From Luteibacter sp. 9135 (lineage in GTDB: Bacteria; Pseudomonadota; Gammaproteobacteria; Xanthomonadales; Rhodanobacteraceae): a DNA stretch of 64,000 nucleotides. The stretch spans positions 2,783,501-2,847,500 of the forward strand of contig NZ_JQNB01000001.1 of NCBI RefSeq assembly GCF_000745005.1, written 5' to 3'. A program made the translations under genes and the position numbers. The notes under the pieces were generated by a model that saw only the letters and a program-made list of their open reading frames with translations, had not been told where the DNA came from and searched no databases. This document shows, one piece after another, positions 9,703-19,718 of the stretch (positions are counted from its first letter, which is position 1; the number at the start of each line of letters is the position of its first letter).

Positions 9703-10686
9703 ATGAAAGCACCCGTTCGCGTTGCCGTTACCGGCGCAGCCGGCCAGATCGGCTATGCCCTCCTGTTCCGTATCGCCGCCGGCGACATGCTGGGCCCCGA
9801 CCAGCCGGTCATCCTGCACCTGCTCGAGATCACCCCGGCGCTGCCCACGCTGCAGGGTGTGGTCATGGAACTCAACGATTGCGCGTTCCCGACCCTCGCG
9901 GGCGTCGTCGCCACGGACGACCTCAACGTCGCCTTCAAGGATGTCGACTACGCGCTGCTGGTCGGCGCGCGTCCGCGTGGCCCCGGCATGGAGCGCAAGG
10001 ACCTGCTCGAGGCCAACGGTGCCATCTTCGGCCCGCAGGGCAAGGCACTGAACGACCATGCCAAGCGCGACGTGCGCGTGCTGGTGGTCGGTAACCCGGC
10101 CAACACCAATGCGCTGATCGCCCAGCAGAACGCCCCGGATCTGGATCCGAAGTGCTTCACCGCGATGGTCCGCCTCGACCACAACCGCGCGCTGTCGCAG
10201 CTGGCCGAGAAGACCGGCGCGCATTCGACGGATATCCGCAAGCTCACGATCTGGGGCAACCACAGCTCCACCCAGTACCCGGACCTGCACACCACCACGG
10301 TGAAAGGCAAGGCAGCGCTGGAACAGGTCGACCAGGCCTGGTACGAGGGCGACTTCATCCCGACCGTGCAGCAGCGCGGCGCGGCGATCATCAAGGCGCG
10401 CGGCGCCTCGTCGGCCGCGTCGGCCGCGTCGGCTGCCATCGACCACATGCGTGACTGGACGCTCGGCACCGCGGAAGGCGACTGGGTCTCGATGGCCATC
10501 CCGTCCGACGGTTCCTACGGCGTCGAGCCGGGCGTGATCTTCGGTTACCCGGTCACGGTCAAGGATGGCAAGTACGCCATCGTGCAGGGTCTTCAGATCA
10601 ACGCGTTCTCGCAGGCGCGCATCGACGCGACCGAAAAGGAACTGCGCGAAGAGCGCGCCGGCGTCGAGCACCTGTTCGCGAAGTAA
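9703..10686 (+). CDS. mdh: Malate dehydrogenase (NAD)
   Basis: A 327-residue cytosolic-type malate dehydrogenase of the Thermus/plant-like group, catalysing malate to oxaloacetate in the TCA cycle. It has the Rossmann glycine motif [11 protein letters not shown] (about 10-20), substrate-binding arginines in [23 protein letters not shown], and the catalytic His187 in [14 protein letters not shown]. The Ala/Ser-rich stretch [11 protein letters not shown] is a normal feature of this group. The start at 9703 follows a perfect AGGAG site with 7 bp spacing. A hairpin terminator follows. It shares orientation with the aminotransferase just upstream. Confidence 0.97.
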   Translation: MKAPVRVAVTGAAGQIGYALLFRIAAGDMLGPDQPVILHLLEITPALPTLQGVVMELNDCAFPTLAGVVATDDLNVAFKDVDYALLVGARPRGPGMERKDLLEANGAIFGPQGKALNDHAKRDVRVLVVGNPANTNALIAQQNAPDLDPKCFTAMVRLDHNRALSQLAEKTGAHSTDIRKLTIWGNHSSTQYPDLHTTTVKGKAALEQVDQAWYEGDFIPTVQQRGAAIIKARGASSAASAASAAIDHMRDWTLGTAEGDWVSMAIPSDGSYGVEPGVIFGYPVTVKDGKYAIVQGLQINAFSQARIDATEKELREERAGVEHLFAK

Positions 10687-10708
10687 GCGGCACAGGATAC
10701 CGATCGAG

Positions 10709-10741
10709 GGCCGCGCCGCGAGGTGCGGCCTTTTTCGTTTT
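10709..10741 (+). terminator. Intrinsic terminator after mdh
   Basis: GGCCGC stem pairing with GCGGCC across a GC-rich loop, followed directly by TTTTTCGTTTT, 22 bp after the mdh stop. Confidence 0.75.
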
Positions 10742-10776
10742 ACCTCCGGAACACACCGCAGCCGCGACGATGGCGG

Positions 10777-11745
10777 ATGGCTGAAGGTTCCCGACTCGTC
10801 GTTTATGTGGCGCTTGCCGCCAATGTCGCTATTGCCGCGGCCAAGTTCGTCGCGGCCGCGCTCACCGGCAGTGCCGCGATGCTGTCGGAGGGCGTGCACT
10901 CCCTGGTCGACAGCATCAACGAGGTGTTGCTGCTCTACGGGCTGAAACGCTCGCAGCGCCCGCCCGATCGCCTGCATCCTCTGGGCTTCGGCCGTGAACT
11001 GTACTTCTGGAGTTTCATCGTCGCGCTGCTGGTGCTCTCGCTGGGCGCGGGCTTTTCGTTGTACGAAGGGGTCAACCACATCCTGGCGCCGGCCCCGCTG
11101 GAAGACCCGAAGGTCGCCTATATCGTGCTGGCGGCGAGTGCGCTGTTCGAGGGCGCGTCCTGGTGGCTGTCGCTGAAGAGCGTGCGGCGGAAGAAGGGGA
11201 GCCTGGGTTATTTCGAGGCGTTTCGACGTAGCAAGGATCCGACCACCTTCACTGTGCTGTTCGAAGACACGGCGGCGCTGCTGGGCCTGGGCATCGCGGC
11301 GATCGGCGTCTACTGCTCGCACCGGTTCAACGACGCGCGCATCGACGGCTGGGCATCGGTCGGGATCGCCTTGGTGCTGGCGCTGGCCGCCCTCGCACTG
11401 GCTCGCGAGAGCAAGCAGCTGTTGATCGGCGAGCCGGCGCAGCCGGGGCTGTTGACAAAGGTGTGCCGGATCGCCGGCGAGGTGCCGGGCATCGAGGCTG
11501 TCAACGGCGTGCTGACGGTGCAGATCGGACCGGATCATGTGATGGTGGCTTTGTCTGCGGCCTTCGACGATGCGCTGACCACCGTGCAGATCGAGGAATG
11601 CATTCGCGAGATCGAACGGCGCACCGAGGCCGCCGAGTTGCCTATCGTGGCGCTCTTCATCAAGCCGCAGACGCCCGAACGCTGGCGCGAGCGCCTGGCC
11701 GAACTCGACGGCGCCCCTTCCGCGGGGCATGGCCCGACCCCGTAG
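10777..11745 (+). CDS. Cation diffusion facilitator family metal transporter
   Basis: A 322-residue CDF exporter expected to move Zn2+ or another divalent metal out of the cytoplasm in exchange for protons. It shows the six-helix CDF core. The metal-site residues His and Asp in the second helix appear in SEGVHSLVDSINEVLL, and the Asp of the fifth helix in LFEDTAALLGLG. The C-terminal cytoplasmic domain follows from about residue 225. The ATG at 10777 was chosen because the family starts shortly before the first helix; the mdh terminator region lies upstream. The TAG stop codon is part of the conserved GTAGGAGC head of a REP element, so the 3' end of the gene and the repeat overlap. Confidence 0.9.
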   Translation: MAEGSRLVVYVALAANVAIAAAKFVAAALTGSAAMLSEGVHSLVDSINEVLLLYGLKRSQRPPDRLHPLGFGRELYFWSFIVALLVLSLGAGFSLYEGVNHILAPAPLEDPKVAYIVLAASALFEGASWWLSLKSVRRKKGSLGYFEAFRRSKDPTTFTVLFEDTAALLGLGIAAIGVYCSHRFNDARIDGWASVGIALVLALAALALARESKQLLIGEPAQPGLLTKVCRIAGEVPGIEAVNGVLTVQIGPDHVMVALSAAFDDALTTVQIEECIREIERRTEAAELPIVALFIKPQTPERWRERLAELDGAPSAGHGPTP

Positions 11746-11925
11746 GAGCGGACGATGTCGGCGAACCCAAAACGCAGATCACGCGAGGGATGCCGTGCAG
11801 CGATAAGCAAAGGCGTTACCGGGCGCGGAAAGAAGCCAGCGCACCCCCGCAGAGGCCCTCGTAGGCAGAATCGTCTTGATTCGCAATAGACAGGTCGAGG
11901 GTTCGCCCACATCGTGGGCTCCTAC
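11742..11925. repeat. REP-type inverted repeat pair 1
   Basis: Two 26-bp REP-like elements in opposite orientation at 11742-11767 and 11900-11925, separated by about 130 bp. Each has the head GTAGGAGC, an internal hairpin around GAT, and a GCGAACC tail. The right copy has a perfect 6-bp stem (GCCCAC/GTGGGC); the left has one mismatch. The left copy includes the stop codon of the CDF gene. The spacer between them contains no gene I can support. Confidence 0.75.
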
Positions 11926-11949
11926 ATGCCGTTCCGCAGGTGTCGTTCC

Positions 11950-11981
11950 AAACAAAAGGCCCCTTGCGGGGCCTTTTGTTT
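11950..11981. terminator. Bidirectional terminator between the CDF gene and gnd
   Basis: Near-perfect palindrome: AAACAAAAGGCCCC, TTGC loop, GGGGCCTTTTGTTT. A T-rich tail is present on both strands. It lies about 20 bp past the gnd stop, so its main use is probably leftward termination of gnd. Confidence 0.88.
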
Positions 11982-12001
11982 CACCGTCGCAAGCGTTCCT
12001 T

Positions 12002-13006
12002 TCAGGAATGCTCGCCTTCCTTGGGCGGGGTGCCACGGCCTTCGATGTGGCCACCGAAGCCCATGCGCATGGCCGACAGCAGGCGTTCGCCGTAGGTGTG
12101 GTCCTGGCGCGAGCGGAAACGGGCGAACAGCGCGGAGGTGAGCACCTCGGCGGGCACGGCTTCCTCGATCGCGGCGTTGATCGTCCAACGGCCTTCGCCC
12201 GAATCATCGACGTAACCGGAGTAGTTCTCCAGCTCGGGGCCCTTGGCCAGCGCGCTGGCCGTGAGGTCGAGCAGCCACGAGGACACCACGCTGCCGCGAC
12301 GCCACACTTCCGCGATGTCGGCCATGTCGAGCTGGTAGCGCTCGCGTTCCGGCAGCTGGGTGCCGTTACGGTTCTTCAGGATGTCGAAGCCTTCCGCGAA
12401 GGCCTGCATCATGCCGTACTCGATGCCGTTATGGATCATCTTGACGAAATGACCGGCACCGGCCGGACCGGCGTGCATATAGCCGTTCTCGACGCGCGGA
12501 TCACGGCCATCGCGGGCTTCCGTGCGCGGGATGTCGCCAGCGCCCGGGGCGAGGGTCTTGAAGATCGGGTCGAGGAAATCGACGGTGGCCTTGTCGCCGC
12601 CGATCATCATGCAGTAGCCGCGATCGAGGCCCCACACGCCGCCGGAAGTGCCGACGTCCACGTAATGCTGGCCCTTGGCGGCCAGTTCCTCGGCACGGCG
12701 GGCATCGTCCTTGTAGAACGTATTGCCGCCGTCGATGATGATGTCGTCCTTGCCCAGCATGCCGCTGATCTTGGCGATCGTGGTCTCGGTGATCTCGCCG
12801 GAGGGCAGCATGACCCACACCACCTTGGGCGAGGGCAGGGCCTGCACCAGCGCCTCGAGGGACTCGACGGCTTCGGCGCCATCCTTCGCCAGCGTGGTGC
12901 GCGCGTCGGCGTTGTTGTCGTACACCACGGTCTGGTGACCGTCCCTCATCAGGCGGCGGGCGATATTGCCGCCCATCTTGCCCAGTCCGATCAAGCCGAT
13001 TTTCAT
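12002..13006 (-). CDS. gnd: 6-phosphogluconate dehydrogenase, decarboxylating, short (GntZ/YqeC-like) form
   Basis: A 334-residue enzyme of the short 6PGDH class that oxidatively decarboxylates 6-phosphogluconate to ribulose 5-phosphate. It starts [19 protein letters not shown] with the dinucleotide-binding GLGKMGGN motif. It then carries [21 protein letters not shown] and the active-site [14 protein letters not shown], with the C-terminal helical domain reduced relative to the 470-residue dimeric enzyme. Short forms often prefer NAD+; the cofactor cannot be decided here. The start is supported by a GAGGATC ribosome site. A strong terminator follows. Confidence 0.92.
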   Translation of the reverse strand: MKIGLIGLGKMGGNIARRLMRDGHQTVVYDNNADARTTLAKDGAEAVESLEALVQALPSPKVVWVMLPSGEITETTIAKISGMLGKDDIIIDGGNTFYKDDARRAEELAAKGQHYVDVGTSGGVWGLDRGYCMMIGGDKATVDFLDPIFKTLAPGAGDIPRTEARDGRDPRVENGYMHAGPAGAGHFVKMIHNGIEYGMMQAFAEGFDILKNRNGTQLPERERYQLDMADIAEVWRRGSVVSSWLLDLTASALAKGPELENYSGYVDDSGEGRWTINAAIEEAVPAEVLTSALFARFRSRQDHTYGERLLSAMRMGFGGHIEGRGTPPKEGEHS

Positions 13007-13077
13007 GCGTGGGATCCTCGTGTGTTTATCGGGGGGGAATATGTGGCTGTCTGGTCAGGATGCAAGGCATGGCCGGA

Positions 13078-14049
13078 TCAAGGCGCCGGTTGGGGCGCGT
13101 CGAAGTCGGCATCCGGGCCGACGGGAACGATGCCCGTCGGGTCCAGCCAGGGGTGGCTCAGGTAATAGTGCTTTTTGATGTGCGCGAAGTCGACCGTTCC
13201 GCGGATGCCGGGCACTTGATACAACGCGCGCGTATACGCCTGGAGCGCGGGATAGTCGACCAGGCGGCGAAGATTGCATTTGAAGTGGCCGTGGTACGCC
13301 GCGTCGAAGCGGATCAGGGTGGTGAACAGCCGCCAGTCGGCCTCGGTCACGGTGTCGCCGCACAGGTAGCGATGGTCGCGCAGGTGGCTTTCCAGCCAGT
13401 CCAGCGTATTGAAAAGCGGGTGGACGGCCTCGTCGTAGGCCGCCTGGGTACCGGCGAAGCCCGCCTTGTACACGCCATTGTTCACCGTATCGTAGATACG
13501 CGCATTGTAGCCGTCGATCTGCCCGCGCAGCGACTCCGGATAAAAATCCCCCGGGGTGGCGCCGATACCGTCGAATGCCGTGTTGAGCATGCGGATGATG
13601 TCCGCCGACTCGTTGCTGACGATGCAGCGTCGCTGTTTGTCCCAAAGGACCGGTACGGTGGCGCGCCCCGACACGGTCGCGTCGGACAACCGATAGAGCT
13701 CGTGGACGCAGCGGGTGTGGTTGACCGTGTCCGCGATCACGCCGTCGGCGGGCTCGAACGTCCAACCCTCATCGCCCATCAGCCAGTGGGTGACCGACAG
13801 CCCGATCAGGGTGTCCAGTCCCTTAAGCTCGCGGAAGATCGCCGTGCGATGCGCCCAGGGGCAGGCCCGGGCGATGTAAAGGTGATAGCGGCCGGGCTCG
13901 GCCGTGAAGCCGCCCTCGCCGGTCGGGCCGGGCGCGCCATCGGGGGTGATCCAGTGGCGGAAACGGGTCGGCTCGCGCTCGAAGCGTCCACCGCTCTTGC
14001 CGGTGTCGTAGCCCGCGGTGGTCCATCTGCCTTCGACGAGCAGCCCCAT
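13078..14049 (-). CDS. Glutathionyl-hydroquinone reductase (GST Xi class, YqjG/ECM4-like)
   Basis: A 323-residue glutathione transferase of the Xi class, which reduces glutathionyl-(hydro)quinones with a cysteine chemistry. The catalytic motif is ARACPWAHR with Cys63, the hallmark of this class. The GST N-domain with VPVLWDKQ and SNESADIIRML follows, then the helical C-domain with DTVTEADWRLFTTL-type sequence. Homologues begin close to the chosen ATG at 14049, which has a GAGGGAGGG ribosome site; the longer open frame upstream has no family similarity. It is a single gene in the gap between gnd and a divergent peptidase gene. Confidence 0.92.
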   Translation of the reverse strand: MGLLVEGRWTTAGYDTGKSGGRFEREPTRFRHWITPDGAPGPTGEGGFTAEPGRYHLYIARACPWAHRTAIFRELKGLDTLIGLSVTHWLMGDEGWTFEPADGVIADTVNHTRCVHELYRLSDATVSGRATVPVLWDKQRRCIVSNESADIIRMLNTAFDGIGATPGDFYPESLRGQIDGYNARIYDTVNNGVYKAGFAGTQAAYDEAVHPLFNTLDWLESHLRDHRYLCGDTVTEADWRLFTTLIRFDAAYHGHFKCNLRRLVDYPALQAYTRALYQVPGIRGTVDFAHIKKHYYLSHPWLDPTGIVPVGPDADFDAPQPAP

Positions 14050-14210
14050 GGGGAGCCCTCCCTCGTGGATAAACCGCTTTGATAGCGCACGCCGAGCGAA
14101 GATTACGTCACGTGAGGGCAGGATCGACGCGCGTCGACCTGACTTCTGGCACGGTAGAGGTCGGCTTGGTTTGCCGGTTACGCTGAGCGGTCGTCCCCAG
14201 GGTGTCCCCG

Positions 14211-16142
14211 ATGAAAAACCCAGTCCGTCTCTCGCTTGCCGGCTTCGCCCTGGCGGCATCGCTCGGCGCTGCCGCCGGTACGTTCGATCCCCGGGAGGCG
14301 TTCGCGCCGTTCACCTATCCGCAGCCGGTCACGGCCTACCGTTCCGGCAGCGGCATGCCGGGCCCGCTGTTCTGGCAGAACCGTGCGGACTACGACCTGG
14401 CCGCCACGCTCGACCCGGTCCGCAACACGCTGATGGGTAAGGCCACCGTGCATTACACCAATAACAGTCCGGACGCGCTCGAGGTGCTCTGGCTGCAGCT
14501 GGACGAAAACCGGTTCACCCAGGACGCCCGCGGCAACTTCACGGCCGGCGCGATGCCCACGTCGCATACCGATGGGTACCGCATCGCCACGGTGACGGTG
14601 GAGCAGGGCGGTCGGGCCGTGAAGGCGAGCTACGTGGTGAGCGACACGCGCATGCAGGTGCGTCTGCCGCAGCCGTTGCCGGCCCGCGGCGGCAAGATCA
14701 CGCTCACGATCGAATATTCCTACGACCTGCCGGGCGATTTTGGCGGTCGTACGGGTTTCGCGCCGTCGAAAAACGGCAATATCTACGAGATGGCGCAGTG
14801 GTACCCGCGCATGTGCGTGTATGACGATCTGCGTGGCTGGGACACCGCGCCCTACCTCAACAGCGAGTTCTACCTCGAATACGGTGATTTCAACTACGCC
14901 GTTACCGTGCCCGCCAACATGATCGTCGCGGGCTCCGGCGAGCTGGTCAATCCGGAAGACGTGCTCACGGCTACGCAGCGCGATCGCCTGGCCCGCGCGC
15001 GCGACAGCGACGCCACGGTGATGATCCGTACGCCGGCCGAAGTGACCGACCCGGGCAGCCGGCCCGCGAAAGGCGGCACGTTGACCTGGAAGTTCCGCAT
15101 GCGGAACACGCGCGACGCCGCCTTCGGTGCCTCGACCAGCTATGTCTGGGATGCCGCACGCATCAACCTGCCGGAAGGCCACAAGGCGCTGGCGATGTCG
15201 GTCTATCCGGTGGAGAGTGTGGGCGACACCGCCTGGGGCCGCTCGACGGAATACCTGAAAGCCGCGGTGGAACACTTCTCGGCGCGCTGGTACCCGTATC
15301 CGTACCCGGTGGCGGTGAACGAAGCCGGCTCCGCTGCCAGCGGCATGGAATATCCGGGCATCGTGTTCGATCCGATGAAGGCCTCGCCCAAGGACCTGCA
15401 CATGGTGACGGCGCACGAGATCGGCCATACGTGGTTCCCGATGATCGTGGGCACCGATGAACGCCGCAACGCCTGGATGGACGAAGGTTTCAACACCTTC
15501 ATCGACGTGTACGAGGCCGACGCGTTCCACGGCGGCGAGTTCGCGCCCAAGCGGGACGGCGAATACGCCCCCAAGGGCGGCAACCCGGTGGACGAGATCC
15601 TGCCGCTGCTGGCCGACCGCGATGCGCCCAACCTGCTGATCGGCGCGGACATGGTCAAGGAGAAGTACCGCCACCCGGCCACGTACTTCAAGGCGGCGCT
15701 CGGCCTGGTGCTGCTGCGCGAGCAGATCGTGGGCCCGGAGCGGTTCGACCCCGCGTTCCGCAAGTACATCGCCACGTGGGCCTTCCGGCATCCCACGCCC
15801 TCCGATTTCTTCCGCCTGATGGAGAGCGAGACGGGCGAGGACCTCGGCTGGTTCTGGCGAGGCTGGTACGCCAACAACTGGGAGCTGGACCTCGCGGTGA
15901 CCAGGGTCGCCGGCACGAAGGTCACCCTGGCCAATCTCGACCGCCTGGTCATGCCGGCCACGCTGCGGGTGACCTTCGACGACAAGAGCACGCGTGACAT
16001 CCGCATCCCCGTGGAAACCTGGCAGCAGCACACCACGTTCGACGTGACCCTGCCCGGGACGAAAGCGATCGTCCGCGCGGTGATCGATCCGGACCACGCG
16101 CTGCCCGACCGCGACCGCATCAACAACGCCTGGCCGCGCTGA
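14211..16142 (+). CDS. Exported M1-family metallopeptidase
   Basis: A 643-residue zinc peptidase of the M1 (aminopeptidase N-like) clan. A signal peptide is visible (MKNPVRLSLAGFALAASLGAAAG), so it acts in the periplasm or outside the cell. The zinc site is HEIGHTWF (His402, Glu403, His406) with the third ligand Glu425 in WMDEGF, exactly 18 residues after the second His. A GMEYPG motif stands in place of the usual GAMEN exopeptidase motif, so aminopeptidase activity should not be assumed. A GTG nine bases upstream (14202) is an alternative start. It is followed after 2 bp by a membrane-protein gene. Confidence 0.9.
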   Translation: MKNPVRLSLAGFALAASLGAAAGTFDPREAFAPFTYPQPVTAYRSGSGMPGPLFWQNRADYDLAATLDPVRNTLMGKATVHYTNNSPDALEVLWLQLDENRFTQDARGNFTAGAMPTSHTDGYRIATVTVEQGGRAVKASYVVSDTRMQVRLPQPLPARGGKITLTIEYSYDLPGDFGGRTGFAPSKNGNIYEMAQWYPRMCVYDDLRGWDTAPYLNSEFYLEYGDFNYAVTVPANMIVAGSGELVNPEDVLTATQRDRLARARDSDATVMIRTPAEVTDPGSRPAKGGTLTWKFRMRNTRDAAFGASTSYVWDAARINLPEGHKALAMSVYPVESVGDTAWGRSTEYLKAAVEHFSARWYPYPYPVAVNEAGSAASGMEYPGIVFDPMKASPKDLHMVTAHEIGHTWFPMIVGTDERRNAWMDEGFNTFIDVYEADAFHGGEFAPKRDGEYAPKGGNPVDEILPLLADRDAPNLLIGADMVKEKYRHPATYFKAALGLVLLREQIVGPERFDPAFRKYIATWAFRHPTPSDFFRLMESETGEDLGWFWRGWYANNWELDLAVTRVAGTKVTLANLDRLVMPATLRVTFDDKSTRDIRIPVETWQQHTTFDVTLPGTKAIVRAVIDPDHALPDRDRINNAWPR

Positions 16143-16144
16143 TC

Positions 16145-16789
16145 ATGTCGCCACGCGTGGGTGCCGTCTCCCATCTGTTCGCCCTGGTCGTCGCGGCGGT
16201 GGCGTGGCCGGCGCTGATGCTGCAGTACTGGCTGTCGCTGTGGTCCGCGCCATGGCCCGAGGCGACCCTGCGCTTTTTCAGCTTTTTCACCATCCTGTCC
16301 AACCTGCTGGTGGCCCTCGTGGCCACCGCGTGGGTCACTGGTGGCAGCTGGGCGCCCGTGCGGTTCTGGCGCGGTCCGCGGGTACGCGGACTGGCGGCGC
16401 TGTCGATCTCGGTCACCTGCCTGGTCTATGCGGCCGTGCTGCAGTCGCTGTGGCATCCGATGGGGCCGGAACTCGTCGCCGATCGGGCCCTCCATTACGT
16501 GGTGCCGTTCCTGTTCCTGGTCTGGTGGATCGCCCTGTTGCCCCACGGGTCGCTGGACTGGGGCGATGCGTTGCGCTGGCTGGGGTTTCCCGTGGTGTTC
16601 CTCGCCTGGACGCTTGCGCGGGGCGCCGTGGTGCATGAATACCCGTACCCGTTCATGGACGTGAGGCACCTGGGCTATGCCGCCGTACTGCTCAACAGTG
16701 CGCTTGTGGGTGCGCTGTTTCTCGGGCTGGGCATGGGCCTGGTCGCGATGGACCGTGCACTCGCACGTGGTCTTCGGGCACGCCCGTAA
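16145..16789 (+). CDS. Pr6Pr-type membrane protein
   Basis: A 214-residue integral membrane protein with about six hydrophobic helices, resembling the Pr6Pr (FAR-17a/AIG1-like) family, whose biochemical role in bacteria is undefined. Characteristic elements are RFFSFFTILSNLLVAL in the second helix, HYVVPFLFLVWW in the fourth and EYPYPFMDV before the last helix. It starts 2 bp after the peptidase stop codon, so the two genes are probably cotranscribed. The reason for this coupling is not evident. Confidence 0.8.
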   Translation: MSPRVGAVSHLFALVVAAVAWPALMLQYWLSLWSAPWPEATLRFFSFFTILSNLLVALVATAWVTGGSWAPVRFWRGPRVRGLAALSISVTCLVYAAVLQSLWHPMGPELVADRALHYVVPFLFLVWWIALLPHGSLDWGDALRWLGFPVVFLAWTLARGAVVHEYPYPFMDVRHLGYAAVLLNSALVGALFLGLGMGLVAMDRALARGLRARP

Positions 16790-16812
16790 CCTTCCCGGTC
16801 TACAATGAACGC

Positions 16813-18645
16813 ATGATATTTCGCTGGTTCGAATCCCTGATCGACATCTTCCGCGAGGTCCCCGACCAGACCCCGCCGAAGGGCGTCGTGCGTTTCTACG
16901 CGTTCTACCTCCGCCAGGTATGGAAGATCTTCGGTGCCGCGCTGGTCGTGGGCTTGGCCGTGGCCCTGATCGAAGTCGCGCTGTTCGACTTCCTCGGCCG
17001 GCTGGTGGACATGGCGCAGAAGACGCCCGCCGCCACGTTCTTCGCCACCCATGCCCGCACCCTGTGGTGGATGGGCTTCGTGGTAGTGGTGTTGCGTCCC
17101 GTCTCCATCGGCCTGCACGACCTGCTGGTCAACCAGGCGCTGAATCCCGGCATGACCAGCATGATGCGCTGGCAGCACCATCGTTACGTGCTGAAGCAGA
17201 GCCTCTCGTTCTTCCAGAACGATTTCGCCGGGCGCATCGCCAACCGCATCATGCAGACGGCACCGTCGCTGCGGCAGTCCGCCGTGCAGGTGGTCGATGC
17301 GCTGTGGTACGTCACGGTGTACGCGGGCACCTCCATCTACCTGTTCGCGCGGGCGGACATCTGGCTGGCGATGCCGCTGGTGGGCTGGATCGCCTGCTAC
17401 GTCGGCATGCTGGTGTTCTTCGTGCCACGCGTGAAGGAGCGCTCCTGGAAGGCCTCCGAGGCTCGTTCCAAGCTCATGGGCCGTATCGTCGACGGCTACA
17501 GCAACGTGATGACGCTCAAGCTGTTCGCGCATACCAACCGCGAAGAAGCCTACGCGAAGGAAGCCATCGTCGAGCAGACCGACAAGGTGCGCTCGTCCAG
17601 CCGCATGGTCACCACCATGGACGCGTCGATCACCGCCCTCAACGGTCTGCTGATCGCCGGCACCAGCATCCTGGCCCTGTGGCTGTGGTCGCGCGGCACC
17701 GTGTCCACCGGTCAGGTGGCGCTCGCGGTGGGCCTGGTCATTCGTATCAACAACATGTCCGGCTGGATCATGTGGGTGGTCAACGGCATCTTCGAGGATG
17801 TCGGCACCGTGCAGGACGGCATCACCACGCTGGCGCAGGAGCGCACGGTGGTGGACCGTGCCGACGCGGCGCCGCTGGAGGTCACCCGCGGCGAGGTGCA
17901 CTTCAAGGACATCCACTTCCACTATGGCAAGGCCGGCGGCATCATCGGCGGCCTCGATCTCACGGTGCGCGCCGGTGAAAAGATCGGCTTGGTCGGCCCG
18001 TCCGGCGCGGGCAAGTCCACCATGGTCAACGTGCTGCTGCGCCTTTACGACCTTGAGGACGGCCAGATCCTCATCGATGGCCAGGACGTGGCCGGGGTGA
18101 CCCAGGAATCCCTGCGTTCGAAGATCGGCGTGGTCACCCAGGACACCTCGCTGCTGCACCGGTCCATTCGCGACAACCTGCTCTACGGGCGCCCCGATGC
18201 CACCGAGGCCGAGATGGCCGAGGCGGTGCGCCAGGCACGCGCGGACGAGTTCATTCCGCTGCTGTCCGACGGCGAGGGCCGCACCGGCTACGACGCCCAC
18301 GCGGGCGAGCGCGGCGTCAAACTGTCCGGCGGGCAGCGACAGCGCATCGCCATCGCGCGGGTGCTGCTCAAGGACGCGCCCATCCTGGTACTGGACGAAG
18401 CCACCTCGGCGCTGGATTCCGAAGCCGAGGCCGCCATCCAGGAAAGCCTGGAAACGTTGATGCGCGGCAAGACCGTCATCGCCATCGCGCACCGCCTGTC
18501 CACCATCGCGAAGATGGATCGCCTGGTGGTCATGGATCACGGCGCCATCGTGGAAACCGGCACCCATGTGGAGCTGATCGCGCATGGGGGGCTGTACGCG
18601 CGTTTGTGGGCGCACCAGACCGGCGGTTTCGTCGGCGCGGAATAA
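16813..18645 (+). CDS. ABC exporter, fused permease and ATPase
   Basis: A 610-residue half-transporter of the MsbA/MdlB-like exporter class that would act as a homodimer in the inner membrane. Residues 1 to about 340 are the six-helix transmembrane domain. The nucleotide-binding domain has Walker A GPSGAGKST (about 396-404), Q-loop VTQDTSLLH, signature LSGGQRQR (about 503), Walker B ILVLDEATS (about 526) and the switch His in AHRLST (about 560). All catalytic residues are intact. The substrate cannot be predicted. The gene stands alone, 23 bp after the Pr6Pr gene. Confidence 0.93.
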   Translation: MIFRWFESLIDIFREVPDQTPPKGVVRFYAFYLRQVWKIFGAALVVGLAVALIEVALFDFLGRLVDMAQKTPAATFFATHARTLWWMGFVVVVLRPVSIGLHDLLVNQALNPGMTSMMRWQHHRYVLKQSLSFFQNDFAGRIANRIMQTAPSLRQSAVQVVDALWYVTVYAGTSIYLFARADIWLAMPLVGWIACYVGMLVFFVPRVKERSWKASEARSKLMGRIVDGYSNVMTLKLFAHTNREEAYAKEAIVEQTDKVRSSSRMVTTMDASITALNGLLIAGTSILALWLWSRGTVSTGQVALAVGLVIRINNMSGWIMWVVNGIFEDVGTVQDGITTLAQERTVVDRADAAPLEVTRGEVHFKDIHFHYGKAGGIIGGLDLTVRAGEKIGLVGPSGAGKSTMVNVLLRLYDLEDGQILIDGQDVAGVTQESLRSKIGVVTQDTSLLHRSIRDNLLYGRPDATEAEMAEAVRQARADEFIPLLSDGEGRTGYDAHAGERGVKLSGGQRQRIAIARVLLKDAPILVLDEATSALDSEAEAAIQESLETLMRGKTVIAIAHRLSTIAKMDRLVVMDHGAIVETGTHVELIAHGGLYARLWAHQTGGFVGAE

Positions 18646-18748
18646 ACACCGCCGACATGAAACGAATGCGAGGCTGACTTGCACGCAATGCGCTTTGTCG
18701 CCCGTGCGGTTCCGGCGACAATGGGCGTTACCCAAGGGAGAGTCACCT

Positions 18749-19654
18749 ATGTCCGCCGCCAGCGATGCTCCGATCGACAACCGCCTCGCCGCCGTGGACC
18801 GCGACTGGCGCACACCCGTGGAACTGGTCGCGTTGGGCGCCATCTGGGGCGGCTCGTTCCTGTTCATGCGGGTGGCGGCGAAAGACTTCGGGCCGTTTCC
18901 GATGGTGGCAACCCGGCTGCTGTTCGGCTCGCTGGTGTTGCTGCCGCTGCTGCTGAGGGCGCGCAAGACCTTGCGGTTCTCGCACCTGTGGAAAATGCTG
19001 GCACTCGGTGCGCTCAGCGCCGCCGTGCCGTTCACGCTGTTCGCCTGGGGCGCCGAGCGCGCTCCCGCGGGCATCGGTGCCATCGCCAACAGCATGACGG
19101 TGCTGTTCGCCGCGCTGGTCGCGTTCATCGGCTTCGGCGAGCGCATCGGCACGCGCAAGGCGATCGCCCTGGTGGCCGGTTTCGCCGGCGTGCTGATCCT
19201 GGCCAGCGGGCGGACCGCCGGCGACAACGTGGCGCCCGCCGCGCTGGCCGGTGCTGCGGCTGCCTTCTGCTACGGGCTGGCGGGTAATCTCATCAAGCGC
19301 TACCTCGCCGATATCGCCCCCACCGCCGTCGCCGCCGGGTGCCTGCTCGGCGCCACCGTGCTGACCGCGCCACTGGCCGCGCTGACCTGGCCGGACGCGC
19401 CCATACCCGTGAAGTCGTGGCTGGCCGTCATCGCCCTGGGCGTGCTCTGCACGGGGCTGGCCTATGCGTTCTATTTTCGCCTGATCCAGCGCATCGGCGC
19501 ACCGCGCGCCGCCACCGCGACCTACCTGGTGCCGTTGTTCGGCGTCGCCTGGGCATGGATGTTCCTGGGCGAGGCGCTGACTCCGACGATGGCGCTGGCC
19601 GGCGCGATCATCCTGGGCAGCGTGTTGCTCAGCCAGCAGCGCAAGGTGTCCTGA
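18749..19654 (+). CDS. DMT-superfamily (EamA) transporter
   Basis: A 301-residue inner-membrane transporter with ten predicted helices arranged as two EamA repeats. The first repeat begins ALGAIWGGSFLFMRVA; the second covers about residues 155-295 and ends with FLGEALTPTMALAGAIILG. Such proteins export amino acids or other metabolites, but the substrate is not visible in sequence. The ATG at 18749 follows GGGAG; the frame extends upstream into the previous gene without family similarity. Confidence 0.9.
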   Translation: MSAASDAPIDNRLAAVDRDWRTPVELVALGAIWGGSFLFMRVAAKDFGPFPMVATRLLFGSLVLLPLLLRARKTLRFSHLWKMLALGALSAAVPFTLFAWGAERAPAGIGAIANSMTVLFAALVAFIGFGERIGTRKAIALVAGFAGVLILASGRTAGDNVAPAALAGAAAAFCYGLAGNLIKRYLADIAPTAVAAGCLLGATVLTAPLAALTWPDAPIPVKSWLAVIALGVLCTGLAYAFYFRLIQRIGAPRAATATYLVPLFGVAWAWMFLGEALTPTMALAGAIILGSVLLSQQRKVS

Positions 19655-19718
19655 GCCCCTTTCCCCGGACGACGATGCGTGGAATAGTCCCGCCATCGTT
19701 TTGTCGCAGGGGTGTTGC

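Noticed and set aside
10408..10440. Short GCGTCGGCC-type repeat in mdh
   Set aside because: It encodes the Ala/Ser-rich stretch that is normal for this malate dehydrogenase group; not a special repeat.
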